Part shown: positions 43,428 to 52,178 of the stretch, one piece after another | Numbering within the stretch: position 1 is the first letter of the stretch | Layout: each line of letters begins with the position of its first letter | Source: Nanosynbacter sp. | GTDB lineage: Bacteria > Patescibacteriota > Saccharimonadia > Saccharimonadales > Saccharimonadaceae | Reading direction: 5' to 3' | Assembly (NCBI GenBank): GCA_015257455.1 | Contig: JABZKD010000002.1 | Span: 27,611 to 91,610, forward strand | DNA: 64,000 bases | Translations under genes and position numbers: made by a program | The notes under the pieces: model-generated | The model's database searches: none | What the model was told of the DNA's origin: nothing | The model's input: the letters and a program-made list of their open reading frames with translations, nothing else

Positions 43428-44034
43428 CTAGTTCAAGCATTTGTTTAATTCTGAGTACGCGGTAGCTATGGCTTTAAAAGTGTTTCCTATCGCTCCTGTT
43501 TCATTGTGTAGCTCTTGGAATTTTTCTGAAGCCACATTGGTTGCATTGATTAAATCAAGATGTTTCTTGGATAGCTCGCAAAGCGGAGAAATTCGAGACT
43601 TTGTCATCTCTCTTTGATGACCAGCATCGAGATTGATTTTCTCTTCCTTCAGTTCTTCAAGTTTTTTCTCCAATGTTTCACGTTCAGATTTTAAAGCATT
43701 GGTTTTTCCGAAATTATGCCTATTTTCGTAATCTATTGCGGAATCGATGAACTTTAATCTTCGAGTAAGTCTCGAAATCTCATCTTCGATTTGATCCGAA
43801 CGCTGTTCGTAATCAAGTTGTTCGATGAGTCGTTCCTGCAAGAAATTTTGATTTTGCTTCTTCAATTCCAGTAGAGTCGAAAAACAAGTTTGTTCGGCCT
43901 CTTCGGCGTTTTGGAAATCTTGGTAGGCTGTTTTTTGATAATTCTTCCAATTCCGCTTGCCTTGTTTCCAATTCATCCCCCAGAGGTCTTAGTTTTTCTT
44001 GTAACGCTTTAATTCGCTGATTTGTCTCTGACAT
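43428..44034 (-). pseudogene. Coiled-coil gene broken by a one-base change in an A6 run
   Basis: Starting at ATG 44034 (MSETNQRIKALQEKLRP), the frame is coiled-coil-like up to ELEELSK, then leaves this pattern and stops near 43813. The +1 frame continues the pattern (TAYQDFQNAEEAEQ, to the stop at 43428). The switch is at six A on the minus strand (43931-43936). With five A the frame joins into one protein of 201 residues, and the length becomes divisible by three. It could be a true mutation, a sequencing error or a site of polymerase slippage. The leader has AGAAAGGTTGGTG before the ATG. Confidence 0.7.
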
Positions 44035-44062
44035 TTTGCACCAACCTTTCTGTAAAACAACT

Positions 44063-44129
44063 AGCCGAATCCTCGGCTCCAACACCTATATTATGCCATG
44101 AAAACTGATATTTGTAAATGTGCTATAAT
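44063..44129. promoter_or_regulatory. Overlapping divergent promoters of the coiled-coil operon and trmD
   Basis: Minus strand: TTTACA (44113-44118), 17-bp spacer, CATAAT (44090-44095), then a leader with a 6-bp hairpin (44063-44068 with 44073-44078). Plus strand: TGCTATAAT (44121-44129) ends 6 nt before the trmD ATG. The minus -35 lies only 5 bp from the plus -10, so the two probably compete. Confidence 0.7.
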
Positions 44130-44135
44130 AGATTT

Positions 44136-44822
44136 ATGTCTAAGGTTAAATTTACCATTATTTCGTTATTTTCCGATGCACTCGACCCGTATTTGAATTC
44201 TTCCATGATGTGGAAGGCTAAGGAAAAGGGCATTGCGGAATTTGATTTTGTGGATTTGCGTGAATTTGGCCTCGGTGCGCATAAGTCTGTCGATGATACC
44301 CCTTACGGTGGTGGTGATGGTATGCTTCTAATGTGTGAGCCGGTTTTTAATGCTATTGAAAGCGTGAAGAAACATAGTCCAAATGCCAAAGTGATTCTGC
44401 CAACTCCAGCCGGCCAAACCTGGCATCAGGGAATCGTCCGTAATTTTGTCGAACGGATTAATCATGGTGAAGAGGATCACTATATTATTCTTTGTCCACA
44501 TTATGAAGGCTATGATGAACGTATTCTAACTATCGTTGATTACAAGATTTCGCTCGGTCATTTTGTCTTGACTGGTGGTGAATTGCCGGCGCTAATCGTG
44601 ATTGATAGCATCGTGCGTCTGCTTCCAGGGGTGCTTGGTGGTGAAAATTCTGCTATTATTGAGAGTTTTTCTGAAGAGAATACCATCGAATATCCGCAAT
44701 ATACTAAGCCAGCCGATTTTCGTGGCATGCAGGTCCCGGAGGTTTTGCTTTCTGGTCATCACGCCAAAATTGCTGAATGGCGCAAAGCTCATAGTCGCCC
44801 AGTCGACCAGGGCAATCTTTAA
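44136..44822 (+). CDS. trmD: tRNA (guanine-N1-)-methyltransferase TrmD
   Basis: A 228-residue SPOUT methyltransferase that makes m1G37 in tRNA with SAM, preventing frameshifting. Motifs: TIISLFSDALDPYL at the start, DDTPYGGGDGMLL (~50), YDERI (~130), and the knot YKISLGHFVLTGGELPALIVIDSI split over two strands (~141-165) with RLLPGVLGGE. An ATG 18 bp upstream would place the -10 box inside the coding region, so I start at 44136. The stop overlaps the recG ATG by one base. Confidence 0.96.
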   Translation: MSKVKFTIISLFSDALDPYLNSSMMWKAKEKGIAEFDFVDLREFGLGAHKSVDDTPYGGGDGMLLMCEPVFNAIESVKKHSPNAKVILPTPAGQTWHQGIVRNFVERINHGEEDHYIILCPHYEGYDERILTIVDYKISLGHFVLTGGELPALIVIDSIVRLLPGVLGGENSAIIESFSEENTIEYPQYTKPADFRGMQVPEVLLSGHHAKIAEWRKAHSRPVDQGNL

Positions 44823-46891
44823 TGCAACTAAATTCACCTCTTAGCGAAATTAAAGGCGTCGGCCCCAAAACTGCTGAAGCTCTCTCTGCTCGTAGTTTTC
44901 AAACTTTCAAGGATTTACTCTATTATTTTCCGCGCAAATATGAAGATTATGCGGCCTACACCAAGATTTCCGAGATTCGTCCCGGCAAGGTGGTAGTGAG
45001 AGGAAAAATTCGGGGCTTACGTAATATTCACACTCGCCGCCGTAATTTTACGATTACTCAGGGTGAGATTTTTGATGAGACAGGGGCACTTCGCGTGGTT
45101 TGGTATAATCAAGCCTATCGTATTAAAAATTTTAAAGAAGACACCGAATATTATTTTACTGGCGAATATGATTTTAAGTATAATCGCTATCAACTCACGG
45201 CCCCTACCGCCGTTTTGGCTTCTGAAGTCGAAGAATCACGTCAGGATGGTGGCTACCAACCGATTTATTCTGGTAGTGGTCGCTATAATTCCGCCTGGTA
45301 TCGTCGAATTTTTGCTAAACTTCGCCCGTTCTTTTACCAAATCCCCGAACTTTTACCGACTGAGGCTATTCCAAAAGCTCTCACTAAACTCTCGCGCAAC
45401 CAAGCCCTCTTTAATATGCATTTTCCTGAGTCCGAGCAAGAAGTCGAGAAGGCCCGCACATATCTCGGCTACGAGGAATTATTTGAATTGATTTTGGCCT
45501 CCAAGCTTAATCAAAACGAAGTCTCAAAATTAAATGCCAAATCGCTTAAATTTAATCTCGATGATGTTAAAGCTTTGCTTAAAACTCTACCCTTTGAACT
45601 AACCGACGCGCAAAAACGTGTGACTTGGCAGATTCTTCAGGATCTTGAAAAAACTCATCCGATGAATCGCTTGCTGCAGGGTGATGTCGGTTCAGGTAAA
45701 ACTATCGTTTCGGCCATTGCTGCCTATCAAGCTATCAAAAACGGTGCGCAAGTGGCCATTCTAGCTCCGACCGCCATTTTGGCCACGCAACATTATGAAG
45801 GTTTATCAAAAATTTTGCAGCCACTCGGCGTCAAAACCACCCTTCTAATCAGTGCCACCAAGGACAAAAACAGTGTAAAAGCTGCGATCAAGTCTGGCGA
45901 AATTGATCTCGTGATTGGCACTCACGCTATTCTGACCGACGATACCACTTTTTCCAGTCTCGGTCTTTGTATCATCGATGAACAACATCGTTTTGGTGTC
46001 TTGCAGCGTCAACATCTTTTGGAAAAATCCTTTCAGAATCAAAATCCGGATTTTCAGCAAATTTCGCCGCATTTTCTGGCTATGACCGCCACGCCGATTC
46101 CACGTTCTCTGCAACTTACAATTTTTGGCGATCTCGATATTTCAATTATTAACCAGATGCCGAAGGGTCGCACGCCGATCAAAACCCGTATCTACAATGA
46201 ATTAAATCTTAAGGACGTGATTTACCCAGAACTTAGCACACACCTCACCGCCGGCGAGCAAGTTTATGTGATTTGTCGTTTAATTGATGAAGCGATCTCA
46301 GACGAGGACAAATCGCGCACCGTCCTTGAAACCGCAAAGCTCATGCAGAAACAGTTCAGCAAATATCAAATTGGTATCCTGCATGGCAAATTAAAACCCG
46401 CCGAAAAAGACCAGGTGATGCAGGACTTCAAGGATAAGAAAACCCAAATTTTGGTCTCTACTACCGTGGTGGAAGTCGGTGTGGATGTGCCGAATGCCAC
46501 TCAGATTGTGATTCTCAATGCCGATCGTTATGGTCTAGCCCAACTTCATCAGCTGCGCGGTCGCGTCGGTCGTGGCGACAAACCTAGCCAGTGTTTTTTG
46601 GTTACTACTGGTGAAAATCCGCCGAGTCGTCGCCTGCTTGAAATGGAAAAGTCCACCGATGGTTTTTACCTTGCTGAAGTCGACCTCAAGCTTCGAGGTC
46701 CTGGTGAAATTTACGGGGCGATGCAGCACGGGGAATTGAATTTGAAAATTGCCAGTCTTACCGATACGAAGTTAATCGAATTAGCGCGCACTCACGTCGA
46801 AAAGTTCTTAAGCTCGCCTGATTCTATGCTAAAATATACAGAGTTAAGCCAAGATATTAAAAAATATCAGCAGCTGACGACTCTTAATTAA
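44822..46891 (+). CDS. recG: ATP-dependent DNA helicase RecG
   Basis: A 689-residue helicase that regresses forks and migrates branches. N-terminal wedge domain (OB fold, KVVVRGKIRGLRNI, ~60-145), helicase domain with LLQGDVGSGKT (Walker A, ~285), APTAILATQHYE, DEQHRFGVLQRQ (DExH, ~385), MTATPIPRSLQL, then the second RecA fold with LHGKLKPAEK and QLRGRVGRG (~580). Length is normal. It is co-translated with trmD. Confidence 0.97.
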   Translation: MQLNSPLSEIKGVGPKTAEALSARSFQTFKDLLYYFPRKYEDYAAYTKISEIRPGKVVVRGKIRGLRNIHTRRRNFTITQGEIFDETGALRVVWYNQAYRIKNFKEDTEYYFTGEYDFKYNRYQLTAPTAVLASEVEESRQDGGYQPIYSGSGRYNSAWYRRIFAKLRPFFYQIPELLPTEAIPKALTKLSRNQALFNMHFPESEQEVEKARTYLGYEELFELILASKLNQNEVSKLNAKSLKFNLDDVKALLKTLPFELTDAQKRVTWQILQDLEKTHPMNRLLQGDVGSGKTIVSAIAAYQAIKNGAQVAILAPTAILATQHYEGLSKILQPLGVKTTLLISATKDKNSVKAAIKSGEIDLVIGTHAILTDDTTFSSLGLCIIDEQHRFGVLQRQHLLEKSFQNQNPDFQQISPHFLAMTATPIPRSLQLTIFGDLDISIINQMPKGRTPIKTRIYNELNLKDVIYPELSTHLTAGEQVYVICRLIDEAISDEDKSRTVLETAKLMQKQFSKYQIGILHGKLKPAEKDQVMQDFKDKKTQILVSTTVVEVGVDVPNATQIVILNADRYGLAQLHQLRGRVGRGDKPSQCFLVTTGENPPSRRLLEMEKSTDGFYLAEVDLKLRGPGEIYGAMQHGELNLKIASLTDTKLIELARTHVEKFLSSPDSMLKYTELSQDIKKYQQLTTLN

Positions 46892-46898
46892 GGAAAAT

Positions 46899-47717
46899 AT
46901 GTATTCAACCCTAGCAATTAGTGATAAATCGAATGGGAAAATTGTTGGCACACACCAGAAACTCGACCGAATTGCCCGCAAAATTATTGATAAAAACCTG
47001 CCACACAATTATTTTTTCCCAAACATTTCAGAAATCTTAAATTTTGAAGGCATGGGCGGACCCGACGGTCTGAAGCGTAAAAGTCCTGGCGTCGACGAGC
47101 CGATGCACTTCATCGATCCCGATCATGATAATGGTAAACTCATGACTTTGATTTTGGATCATCAATATAATCTAAGAAAAGCCCTCGAAGAGGGAAATAA
47201 GGTGCGTGCCAGTTTTGAAGCTGGTTGGATGGCCCATGCTATTACTGATGGTCTGACGCCCGCCCATCATTTTCCTCTGGAAAGTACGCAAAAACAACTG
47301 ATGACCAAAGATGAATTCGTCAAAGTTTTTGGTATTCCGATTAAGGGGATCATGCGCGGACGCAATTCACTTGAAACCCTGCGCAATAACTGGCTCTATT
47401 GGGGTGCTAATGGTTTTATGACCAAGCATGTGGCTTTCGAATATGGCGTGGCGATTACCCTTACCGCCCTGCCGGAGCGTGCCGTGATGCCGAAAATTAA
47501 AAAAGCGGAACTCGTGAATGTGGATCTTGAAAAAGCCTTCCATGAATCTCTCGCCAAGGTTCACGCTCTGAAAATGTATGAAAATTTCTTGAATCAGGGC
47601 TGGAACACCGAGTTAGTTTTTCAAACCAAGAACGTGCTTCTTCCAGAAATCGTCCGCGCTATTACGCTTGGCTGGGCTTCATCGATTCCATATTTTAATA
47701 AAAAACTGCTAAAATAA
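46899..47717 (+). CDS. Possible zinc-dependent phospholipase C/P1-nuclease-fold protein
   Basis: A 272-residue protein, no signal peptide. The features THQKLDRIARKIIDK near the N-terminus, DEPMHFIDPDHD (~66), and EAGWMAHAITDGLTPAHHF (~106-124), with several His/Asp residues, resemble the metal site of zinc-dependent phospholipase C and S1/P1 nucleases (HxxD then H-x-x-G-D-x-x-P-H). This is a pattern match, not a firm assignment, and known members are secreted. AAGGA 5 nt upstream supports the ATG. The -10 of rsmD overlaps its last codons. Confidence 0.6.
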   Translation: MYSTLAISDKSNGKIVGTHQKLDRIARKIIDKNLPHNYFFPNISEILNFEGMGGPDGLKRKSPGVDEPMHFIDPDHDNGKLMTLILDHQYNLRKALEEGNKVRASFEAGWMAHAITDGLTPAHHFPLESTQKQLMTKDEFVKVFGIPIKGIMRGRNSLETLRNNWLYWGANGFMTKHVAFEYGVAITLTALPERAVMPKIKKAELVNVDLEKAFHESLAKVHALKMYENFLNQGWNTELVFQTKNVLLPEIVRAITLGWASSIPYFNKKLLK

Positions 47718-47721
47718 AACT

Positions 47722-48279
47722 ATGAAGTTTATGGCAAAATCTGGCAAAGTTACGGATCTCCGGATCACCTCCGGTGCGCTTCGTGGACAAAAAATTCTCA
47801 CCCCCAAGCTCGCCGTTACTCATCCGATGGGGTCACGTGAGCGCCTGGCTATCATGAATTCTTTGTCGACTCACCTCGAGGGAAAAGTAGTGCTCGATGT
47901 TTTTGCTGGTACTGGTGCACTGGGTTTTGAGGCCCTGTCACGCGGCGCTAAACATGTTTCGTTTATCGAAAATCACCGCGAAGTTGCGAAATTGATTCGT
48001 CAAAACGCGGAAAATCTCGGTGTTTCGGATCAGGTGCGAATTTTTGCTAAAAAGGCGGAAACTCTGACTTTTGATAATCGTTTCGACATCGTTTTTGCCG
48101 ACCCACCGTATGATAAAATCACCCCGAAACTGGCGGATTATCTTGCTACGCTGCCGAAACTTGCAAAAGAATTTTTAGTTTTATCTCACCCGGCCACTTT
48201 CGACCCACATCAGCTCGATGCTGAAATTATTTCCACCAAAGCTTATGCCGGCTCCCGCATTACGATTTTTAAAGTGTAA
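47722..48279 (+). CDS. rsmD: 16S rRNA m2G966 methyltransferase RsmD
   Basis: A 185-residue SAM-dependent methyltransferase. Motifs: LRITSGALRGQKI (~12-24), THPMGSRERLAIMNSL (~33-48), VLDVFAGTGALGFEALSRGAK (motif I, cut here, ~57-76) and the catalytic IVFADPPYDKI (~128). It methylates G966 of 16S rRNA during 30S assembly. TGCTAAAAT (47707-47715), formed by the last codons of the upstream gene, ends 6 nt before the ATG, so rsmD can be transcribed on its own. Confidence 0.94.
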   Translation: MKFMAKSGKVTDLRITSGALRGQKILTPKLAVTHPMGSRERLAIMNSLSTHLEGKVVLDVFAGTGALGFEALSRGAKHVSFIENHREVAKLIRQNAENLGVSDQVRIFAKKAETLTFDNRFDIVFADPPYDKITPKLADYLATLPKLAKEFLVLSHPATFDPHQLDAEIISTKAYAGSRITIFKV

Positions 48280-48308
48280 TTTTATCGTGTTTATGCTAAA
48301 ATTAGCTT

Positions 48309-49037
48309 ATGAACTTTCAAAAGATTTACGATTATTTCTTTAGTAATAATTATATGACCAAGATGCCAAGCTTCGGTGAAGTTTTGGCTTCGAATGTTAT
48401 TACCTTACTTTTATTGTTAATTATTCTCGGCCTCTATATTGCCGGCAAGGTTCTTCTGATGAAGAAAATTTATGGTGAGAAAAAGATGTGGCAGGGCGCC
48501 ATACCGGTGCTTGGTCTTATGAAGCTTTACGATGCGGTCGAGTTAAATAAGTTATTCGCTATCTCGATTCTCATTCCAGTACTCGGTTTAATTCCGTACT
48601 TTATTTTCTGCTACAAGCTACCTGCTGCTTTTGGTGAAAAACAGCCAGCCTTTCCGTTTTTAACGATTTTCTTCTCGCCAATCATCATGCTGATACTAGC
48701 AACTGACCAAAAATATGAATATCAATACGTGCGCGGCAAAAATGTACCATTCCAAGGTGCCTTCGCTCTGAATAATACACAAGCACCTACCGGAGCTCCA
48801 GCTCAGCCAGCCTCGGAAGTTTCAGTCCAATCTACTCCCGAAGTTGCCACCCAGCCTATCACTGAGACGCCAGTTCAGACTGCGCCTGAAACGCCTGTTC
48901 AGCCAGTCGTCGAAACTCCAATTCAGTCAGCCTTAGAGACCCCAACACAACCAGCTCAGGAAACTGTAATCAAACCTCAAAATCCTTCTACTTCAGAAAA
49001 TCAGGTTCAATCCAGCGACTTGAATAATCTCCAGTAA
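48309..49037 (+). CDS. Membrane protein (DUF5684-like) with Pro/Thr/Gln-rich tail
   Basis: A 242-residue protein with about four hydrophobic segments (~24-48, ~58-70, ~80-105, ~113-130) including WQGAIPVLGLMKLYD and LIPVLGLIPYFI, a pattern I associate with DUF5684 proteins. From ~155 the sequence is a tail of repeats such as TPVQTAPE and TPTQPAQE, comparable in style to the tails of the two-component proteins. Function unknown. TGCTAAAAT (48294-48302) ends 6 nt before the ATG. tRNA-Leu(UAG) follows 20 bp later. Confidence 0.75.
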   Translation: MNFQKIYDYFFSNNYMTKMPSFGEVLASNVITLLLLLIILGLYIAGKVLLMKKIYGEKKMWQGAIPVLGLMKLYDAVELNKLFAISILIPVLGLIPYFIFCYKLPAAFGEKQPAFPFLTIFFSPIIMLILATDQKYEYQYVRGKNVPFQGAFALNNTQAPTGAPAQPASEVSVQSTPEVATQPITETPVQTAPETPVQPVVETPIQSALETPTQPAQETVIKPQNPSTSENQVQSSDLNNLQ

Positions 49038-49056
49038 TTTTATATAATATCACCAT

Positions 49057-49141
49057 GCCCGAGTGGTGAAATTGGTATACACGTATGCCTTAGGAGCATA
49101 TGCCTCACGGCGTGCTGGTTCAAGTCCAGTCTCGGGCACCA
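49057..49141 (+). tRNA. tRNA-Leu, anticodon UAG
   Basis: An 85-nt class II tRNA. Acceptor stem GCCCGAG (49057-49063) pairs with CTCGGGC (49131-49137), followed by encoded ACCA. The anticodon stem TATGC/GCATA encloses CTTAGGA, giving anticodon TAG (reads CUN). The long variable arm and GTTCAAGTC T-loop fit leucine. TATAAT at 49043-49048 is 8 nt upstream. Confidence 0.95.
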
Positions 49142-49167
49142 ATCTTATTTAGTTGTGTTTTGTTTAA

Positions 49168-49198
49168 AAATAATCTCCAAATCGGAGATTATTTTTTT
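49168..49198. terminator. Bidirectional terminator
   Basis: An 11-bp perfect stem (49168-49178 with 49184-49194), 5-nt loop, A run before and T run after. It can end the tRNA transcript and, on the other strand, the GrpB-family gene, whose stop lies inside the T run. Confidence 0.85.
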
Positions 49199-49694
49199 AT
49201 TTTCTTGCCTCATTTAATAGTTCCGAAACATAAATTGATTTTAAGGCTTTATATTTTTTGCGGTCGTAATTTGCTTTTTTCGAGAATTCAAGTTTTTTCT
49301 TATAATATTCCTGTGCCTTGTCGGGATTTTCCCGAAGAAAGTTACGTAATATAATAAAATCTCTATAAGATTCTTCATAGATTGGATAAATATGAATATG
49401 AAAATCACCCTCACCTGACTCTTTATCGGTGTTCGCCAAGAAGATTCTATCCTCATGACTATTGTTTCCCTCTATGTACCCATTTCTTATTAAAATATTT
49501 TTTATGAATATCAGATCCTTACGTTCCGGGACTCCGATAAGTATATCAATTATATTCTTGCCACCAATATAGGCAGCACTACTACCAACATGTTCGAATA
49601 TTATATTAGCAGGCATAAGCTTAGATAGACGATTTCGTTCTTGCTCAAAAAGTTTAACAAGTTCTGGTGAATATTCTTTTAAAATGACTGACAT
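49197..49694 (-). CDS. GrpB (UPF0157)-family nucleotidyltransferase-like protein
   Basis: A 165-residue protein with the GrpB pattern: VILKEYSPELVKLFEQE, IIFEHVGSSAAYIGGKNIIDILIGV (GS...D.D-type nucleotidyltransferase core), and later HIHIYPI. Members are nucleotidyltransferase-fold proteins of uncertain role, often mobile between genomes. It is AT-rich compared with the housekeeping genes. TGTTATAAA on the minus strand (49703-49711) ends 8 nt before the ATG. It is divergent from the 49767 gene. Confidence 0.82.
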   Translation of the reverse strand: MSVILKEYSPELVKLFEQERNRLSKLMPANIIFEHVGSSAAYIGGKNIIDILIGVPERKDLIFIKNILIRNGYIEGNNSHEDRIFLANTDKESGEGDFHIHIYPIYEESYRDFIILRNFLRENPDKAQEYYKKKLEFSKKANYDRKKYKALKSIYVSELLNEARK

Positions 49695-49724
49695 AATATA
49701 TTTTTATAACATCCGGCAATTTAT

Positions 49725-49743
49725 GTTATATATAGTATATAAC
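49725..49743. promoter_or_regulatory. Inverted repeat between divergent genes
   Basis: GTTATATA-TAG-TATATAAC is a perfect 8-bp inverted repeat with a 3-bp centre, placed between the GrpB-family gene and the 49767 gene. It could be an operator for a dimeric regulator; no regulator gene is adjacent. Confidence 0.35.
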
Positions 49744-49766
49744 TTATAAGTAGATGGAGTATCTAG

Positions 49767-50099
49767 GTGTGGGAAATGACTGAATCAAAATTAAGTAATA
49801 TTATATCAAAATATCAATTGCCGATGGATGATTACTCAGTGGAAGTAGACGGCGCATTTGGAAGAGGCGAGTTTTTCTGGGTTATCAAAAATCAGTCTAC
49901 TAATAAAAAATACCTATTAGTGAACACTTATTCCCACCATGGTGTCGAATCTGAGCTTGAATGTTATCGTGAGGGTGGTTTTGATAATTTGGAGGCTATT
50001 CCAAGAAGAATTGAAACCTTGGAACTCGCAAGTGATGCGGAGGATGAGATTTCTAAATATTTATTTGGAATGTATTCTATTTTTGAAATTAAATCATAG
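49767..50099 (+). CDS. Small hypothetical protein
   Basis: A 110-residue cytoplasmic protein, acidic, with no motif I recognise. I start at GTG because GGAG (49756-49759) lies 7 nt upstream; ATG 49776 is possible but too far from that site. It is AT-rich like the divergent GrpB-family gene, so the pair may have been acquired together. It ends 64 bp before uvrB, which has its own promoter. Confidence 0.6.
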   Translation: MWEMTESKLSNIISKYQLPMDDYSVEVDGAFGRGEFFWVIKNQSTNKKYLLVNTYSHHGVESELECYREGGFDNLEAIPRRIETLELASDAEDEISKYLFGMYSIFEIKS

Positions 50100-50163
50100 A
50101 ATTGAGACGTTAACTCAGGAAATTTTTTGCATCTTCAGCCTAAAAATTGTATAATATATAGGT

Positions 50164-52176
50164 ATGCCAGAGTTTCGTCTTCACAGTAAATTTCAACCGA
50201 CCGGTGATCAGCCGGCGGCTATTGCTCAGCTCACGCGTGGTCTCAAGATGGGAATTCGTGAGCAAACTTTACTCGGCGTTACGGGCTCTGGTAAGACTTT
50301 TACTATGGCGAACCTCATTGCTAATATTCAGAAGCCGACTCTGATTCTTGCCCATAACAAAACCCTCGCCGCTCAGCTTTATTCCGAGTTTCGTGAATTT
50401 TTCCCCGAGAACGAGGTGCATTATTTTGTTTCTTACTTCGACTACTACCAGCCGGAAGCCTATATCGCTAGCACCGATACTTATATCGAAAAAGATTCCG
50501 CTATTAACGATGAAATCGACCGTCTGCGTCATGCCGCCACGGTTTCATTGCTTACGCGCCCAGACACTATCATCGTGGCTTCAGTCTCTTGTATTTACGG
50601 TATCGGTTCGCCTGATCATTACACCGAAATGTCACTACATCTCGAGAAAACCGGACACACTTGGCAGGTAGTTTCAAAAAATACTCTCCCGGTCGCTAAG
50701 CTTAATCAGACTAACCTGATGATTTATCTCATCGCTATGCAGTACCACCGAAATGACCTGGCTTTTGAGCGTGGAAATTTTCGGGTCAAGGGCGATACCA
50801 TTGATCTTTTCCCAGCTTCTGGTGAAATCGCTTATCGTTTTGAGTTTGCTTTTGATGAGCTTGAGGAGGTTAAAATTATCGATCCGCTCACCGCTGAGGT
50901 ACGTGAAAAGCCCGATCAAGTTTTCATTTTCCCGAACACCCACTATGCCACCCCGAAAGATCAACTCGACCGTGCCATCGATTTAATTCAAGCTGAATTT
51001 GACGAACGTCTAAAATATTTCGAGGCTAATCATAAATATCTGGAAGCGCAACGTATTTCTCAACGCACCAAATATGATCTAGAAATGTTGAAAGAAACTG
51101 GCTTCGTAAAGGGAATTGAAAACTATTCTCGCCACCTAGATGGCCGTAAGGCTGGTGAGCCACCTGCAACTTTACTCGATTTCTTTCCAGATGATTTTCT
51201 CTTGTTAGTCGACGAATCCCATATGACTCTGCCGCAGGTGCGCGGGATGTATAATGGCGACCACGCTAGAAAATCCACTCTGGTGGAATATGGTTTCCGC
51301 TTACCGAGCGCCCTTGATAACCGCCCATTAACTTTTGACGAATTTGAAACTCATATTCGTCGCGCGGTCTATGTTTCTGCTACCCCTGGAAAATATGAAC
51401 TAAAAGTCTCTCCTAAACCAGCCGAGCAAGTAATTCGCCCGACCGGACTTCTTGATCCAGAAATTGAAGTAAGAAAAAGTGAAGGGCAGATTGATGATTT
51501 GATGCATGAAATCGAAGAGCGTATCGCCAAAAATCAACGCGTCATCGTTACCACTCTCACTAAACGCATGGCGGAGGATTTGACCGATCACTTGAAAGAC
51601 CATAAGATTAAAACCGCCTATATTCATTCCGACATCGATACCCTGGAGCGCGGCGATATTTTGCGTGATTTGCGTTCTGGTGTTTATGATGTCTTGGTCG
51701 GTATTAATTTACTACGTGAGGGTTTGGATCTACCAGAAGTTTCGCTCGTGGCAATTCTCGATGCTGATAAAGAAGGTTTCCTGCGTTCTGAGTCAGCACT
51801 TATTCAGACTATTGGTCGTGCTGCGCGCCATGTCGAAGGCCACGTCATTATGTATGCCGATAATATTACCGAAAGTATGGAGCGGGCAATTTCCGAAACC
51901 AATCGTCGCCGTGAAATCCAGCAAGCCTATAATCGTGAACATGGCATCACCCCGACCTCTATTAAGAAAGAAATCTCGTTGGGCCTCCGTGCGATTATTC
52001 CAGAAAAAGCCAAGGAAGATAAATTAGACCTTAAGAAAGTGCCAAAAACCGAACTTCCGTCTCTGATGAAGGAGCTTTCTGAGCAAATGCAACTCGCCGC
52101 CGCGAATCTCGAATTCGAGCAGGCCGCCAAGCTTCGCGACATGATCCAAAAAATCAAAGATGCCGAGAATAACTAA
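50164..52176 (+). CDS. uvrB: UvrB, excision nuclease subunit B
   Basis: A 670-residue damage-verification helicase of nucleotide excision repair. Visible: GVTGSGKT Walker A (residues 38-45), the beta-hairpin that inserts into DNA (YFDYYQPEAYI, ~95), DESH box in LLVDESHMTLPQ (~340), TATIGRAARH-type motif VI (IQTIGRAARHVEG), and a C-terminal UVR domain (LEFEQAAKLRDMI) that binds UvrC. The zinc-free layout and length are normal. TATAAT at 50150-50155 ends 8 nt before the ATG. It is convergent with the UDG-family gene, stops 2 bp apart. Confidence 0.98.
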   Translation: MPEFRLHSKFQPTGDQPAAIAQLTRGLKMGIREQTLLGVTGSGKTFTMANLIANIQKPTLILAHNKTLAAQLYSEFREFFPENEVHYFVSYFDYYQPEAYIASTDTYIEKDSAINDEIDRLRHAATVSLLTRPDTIIVASVSCIYGIGSPDHYTEMSLHLEKTGHTWQVVSKNTLPVAKLNQTNLMIYLIAMQYHRNDLAFERGNFRVKGDTIDLFPASGEIAYRFEFAFDELEEVKIIDPLTAEVREKPDQVFIFPNTHYATPKDQLDRAIDLIQAEFDERLKYFEANHKYLEAQRISQRTKYDLEMLKETGFVKGIENYSRHLDGRKAGEPPATLLDFFPDDFLLLVDESHMTLPQVRGMYNGDHARKSTLVEYGFRLPSALDNRPLTFDEFETHIRRAVYVSATPGKYELKVSPKPAEQVIRPTGLLDPEIEVRKSEGQIDDLMHEIEERIAKNQRVIVTTLTKRMAEDLTDHLKDHKIKTAYIHSDIDTLERGDILRDLRSGVYDVLVGINLLREGLDLPEVSLVAILDADKEGFLRSESALIQTIGRAARHVEGHVIMYADNITESMERAISETNRRREIQQAYNREHGITPTSIKKEISLGLRAIIPEKAKEDKLDLKKVPKTELPSLMKELSEQMQLAAANLEFEQAAKLRDMIQKIKDAENN

Positions 52177-52178
52177 AA

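Noticed and set aside
43925..43945. Programmed -1 frameshift at A-AAA-AAC in the coiled-coil gene
   Set aside because: The slippery heptamer is there, but the continuing frame is +1, not -1, so standard -1 slippage would not join the two parts. A one-base change in the A run explains it better.
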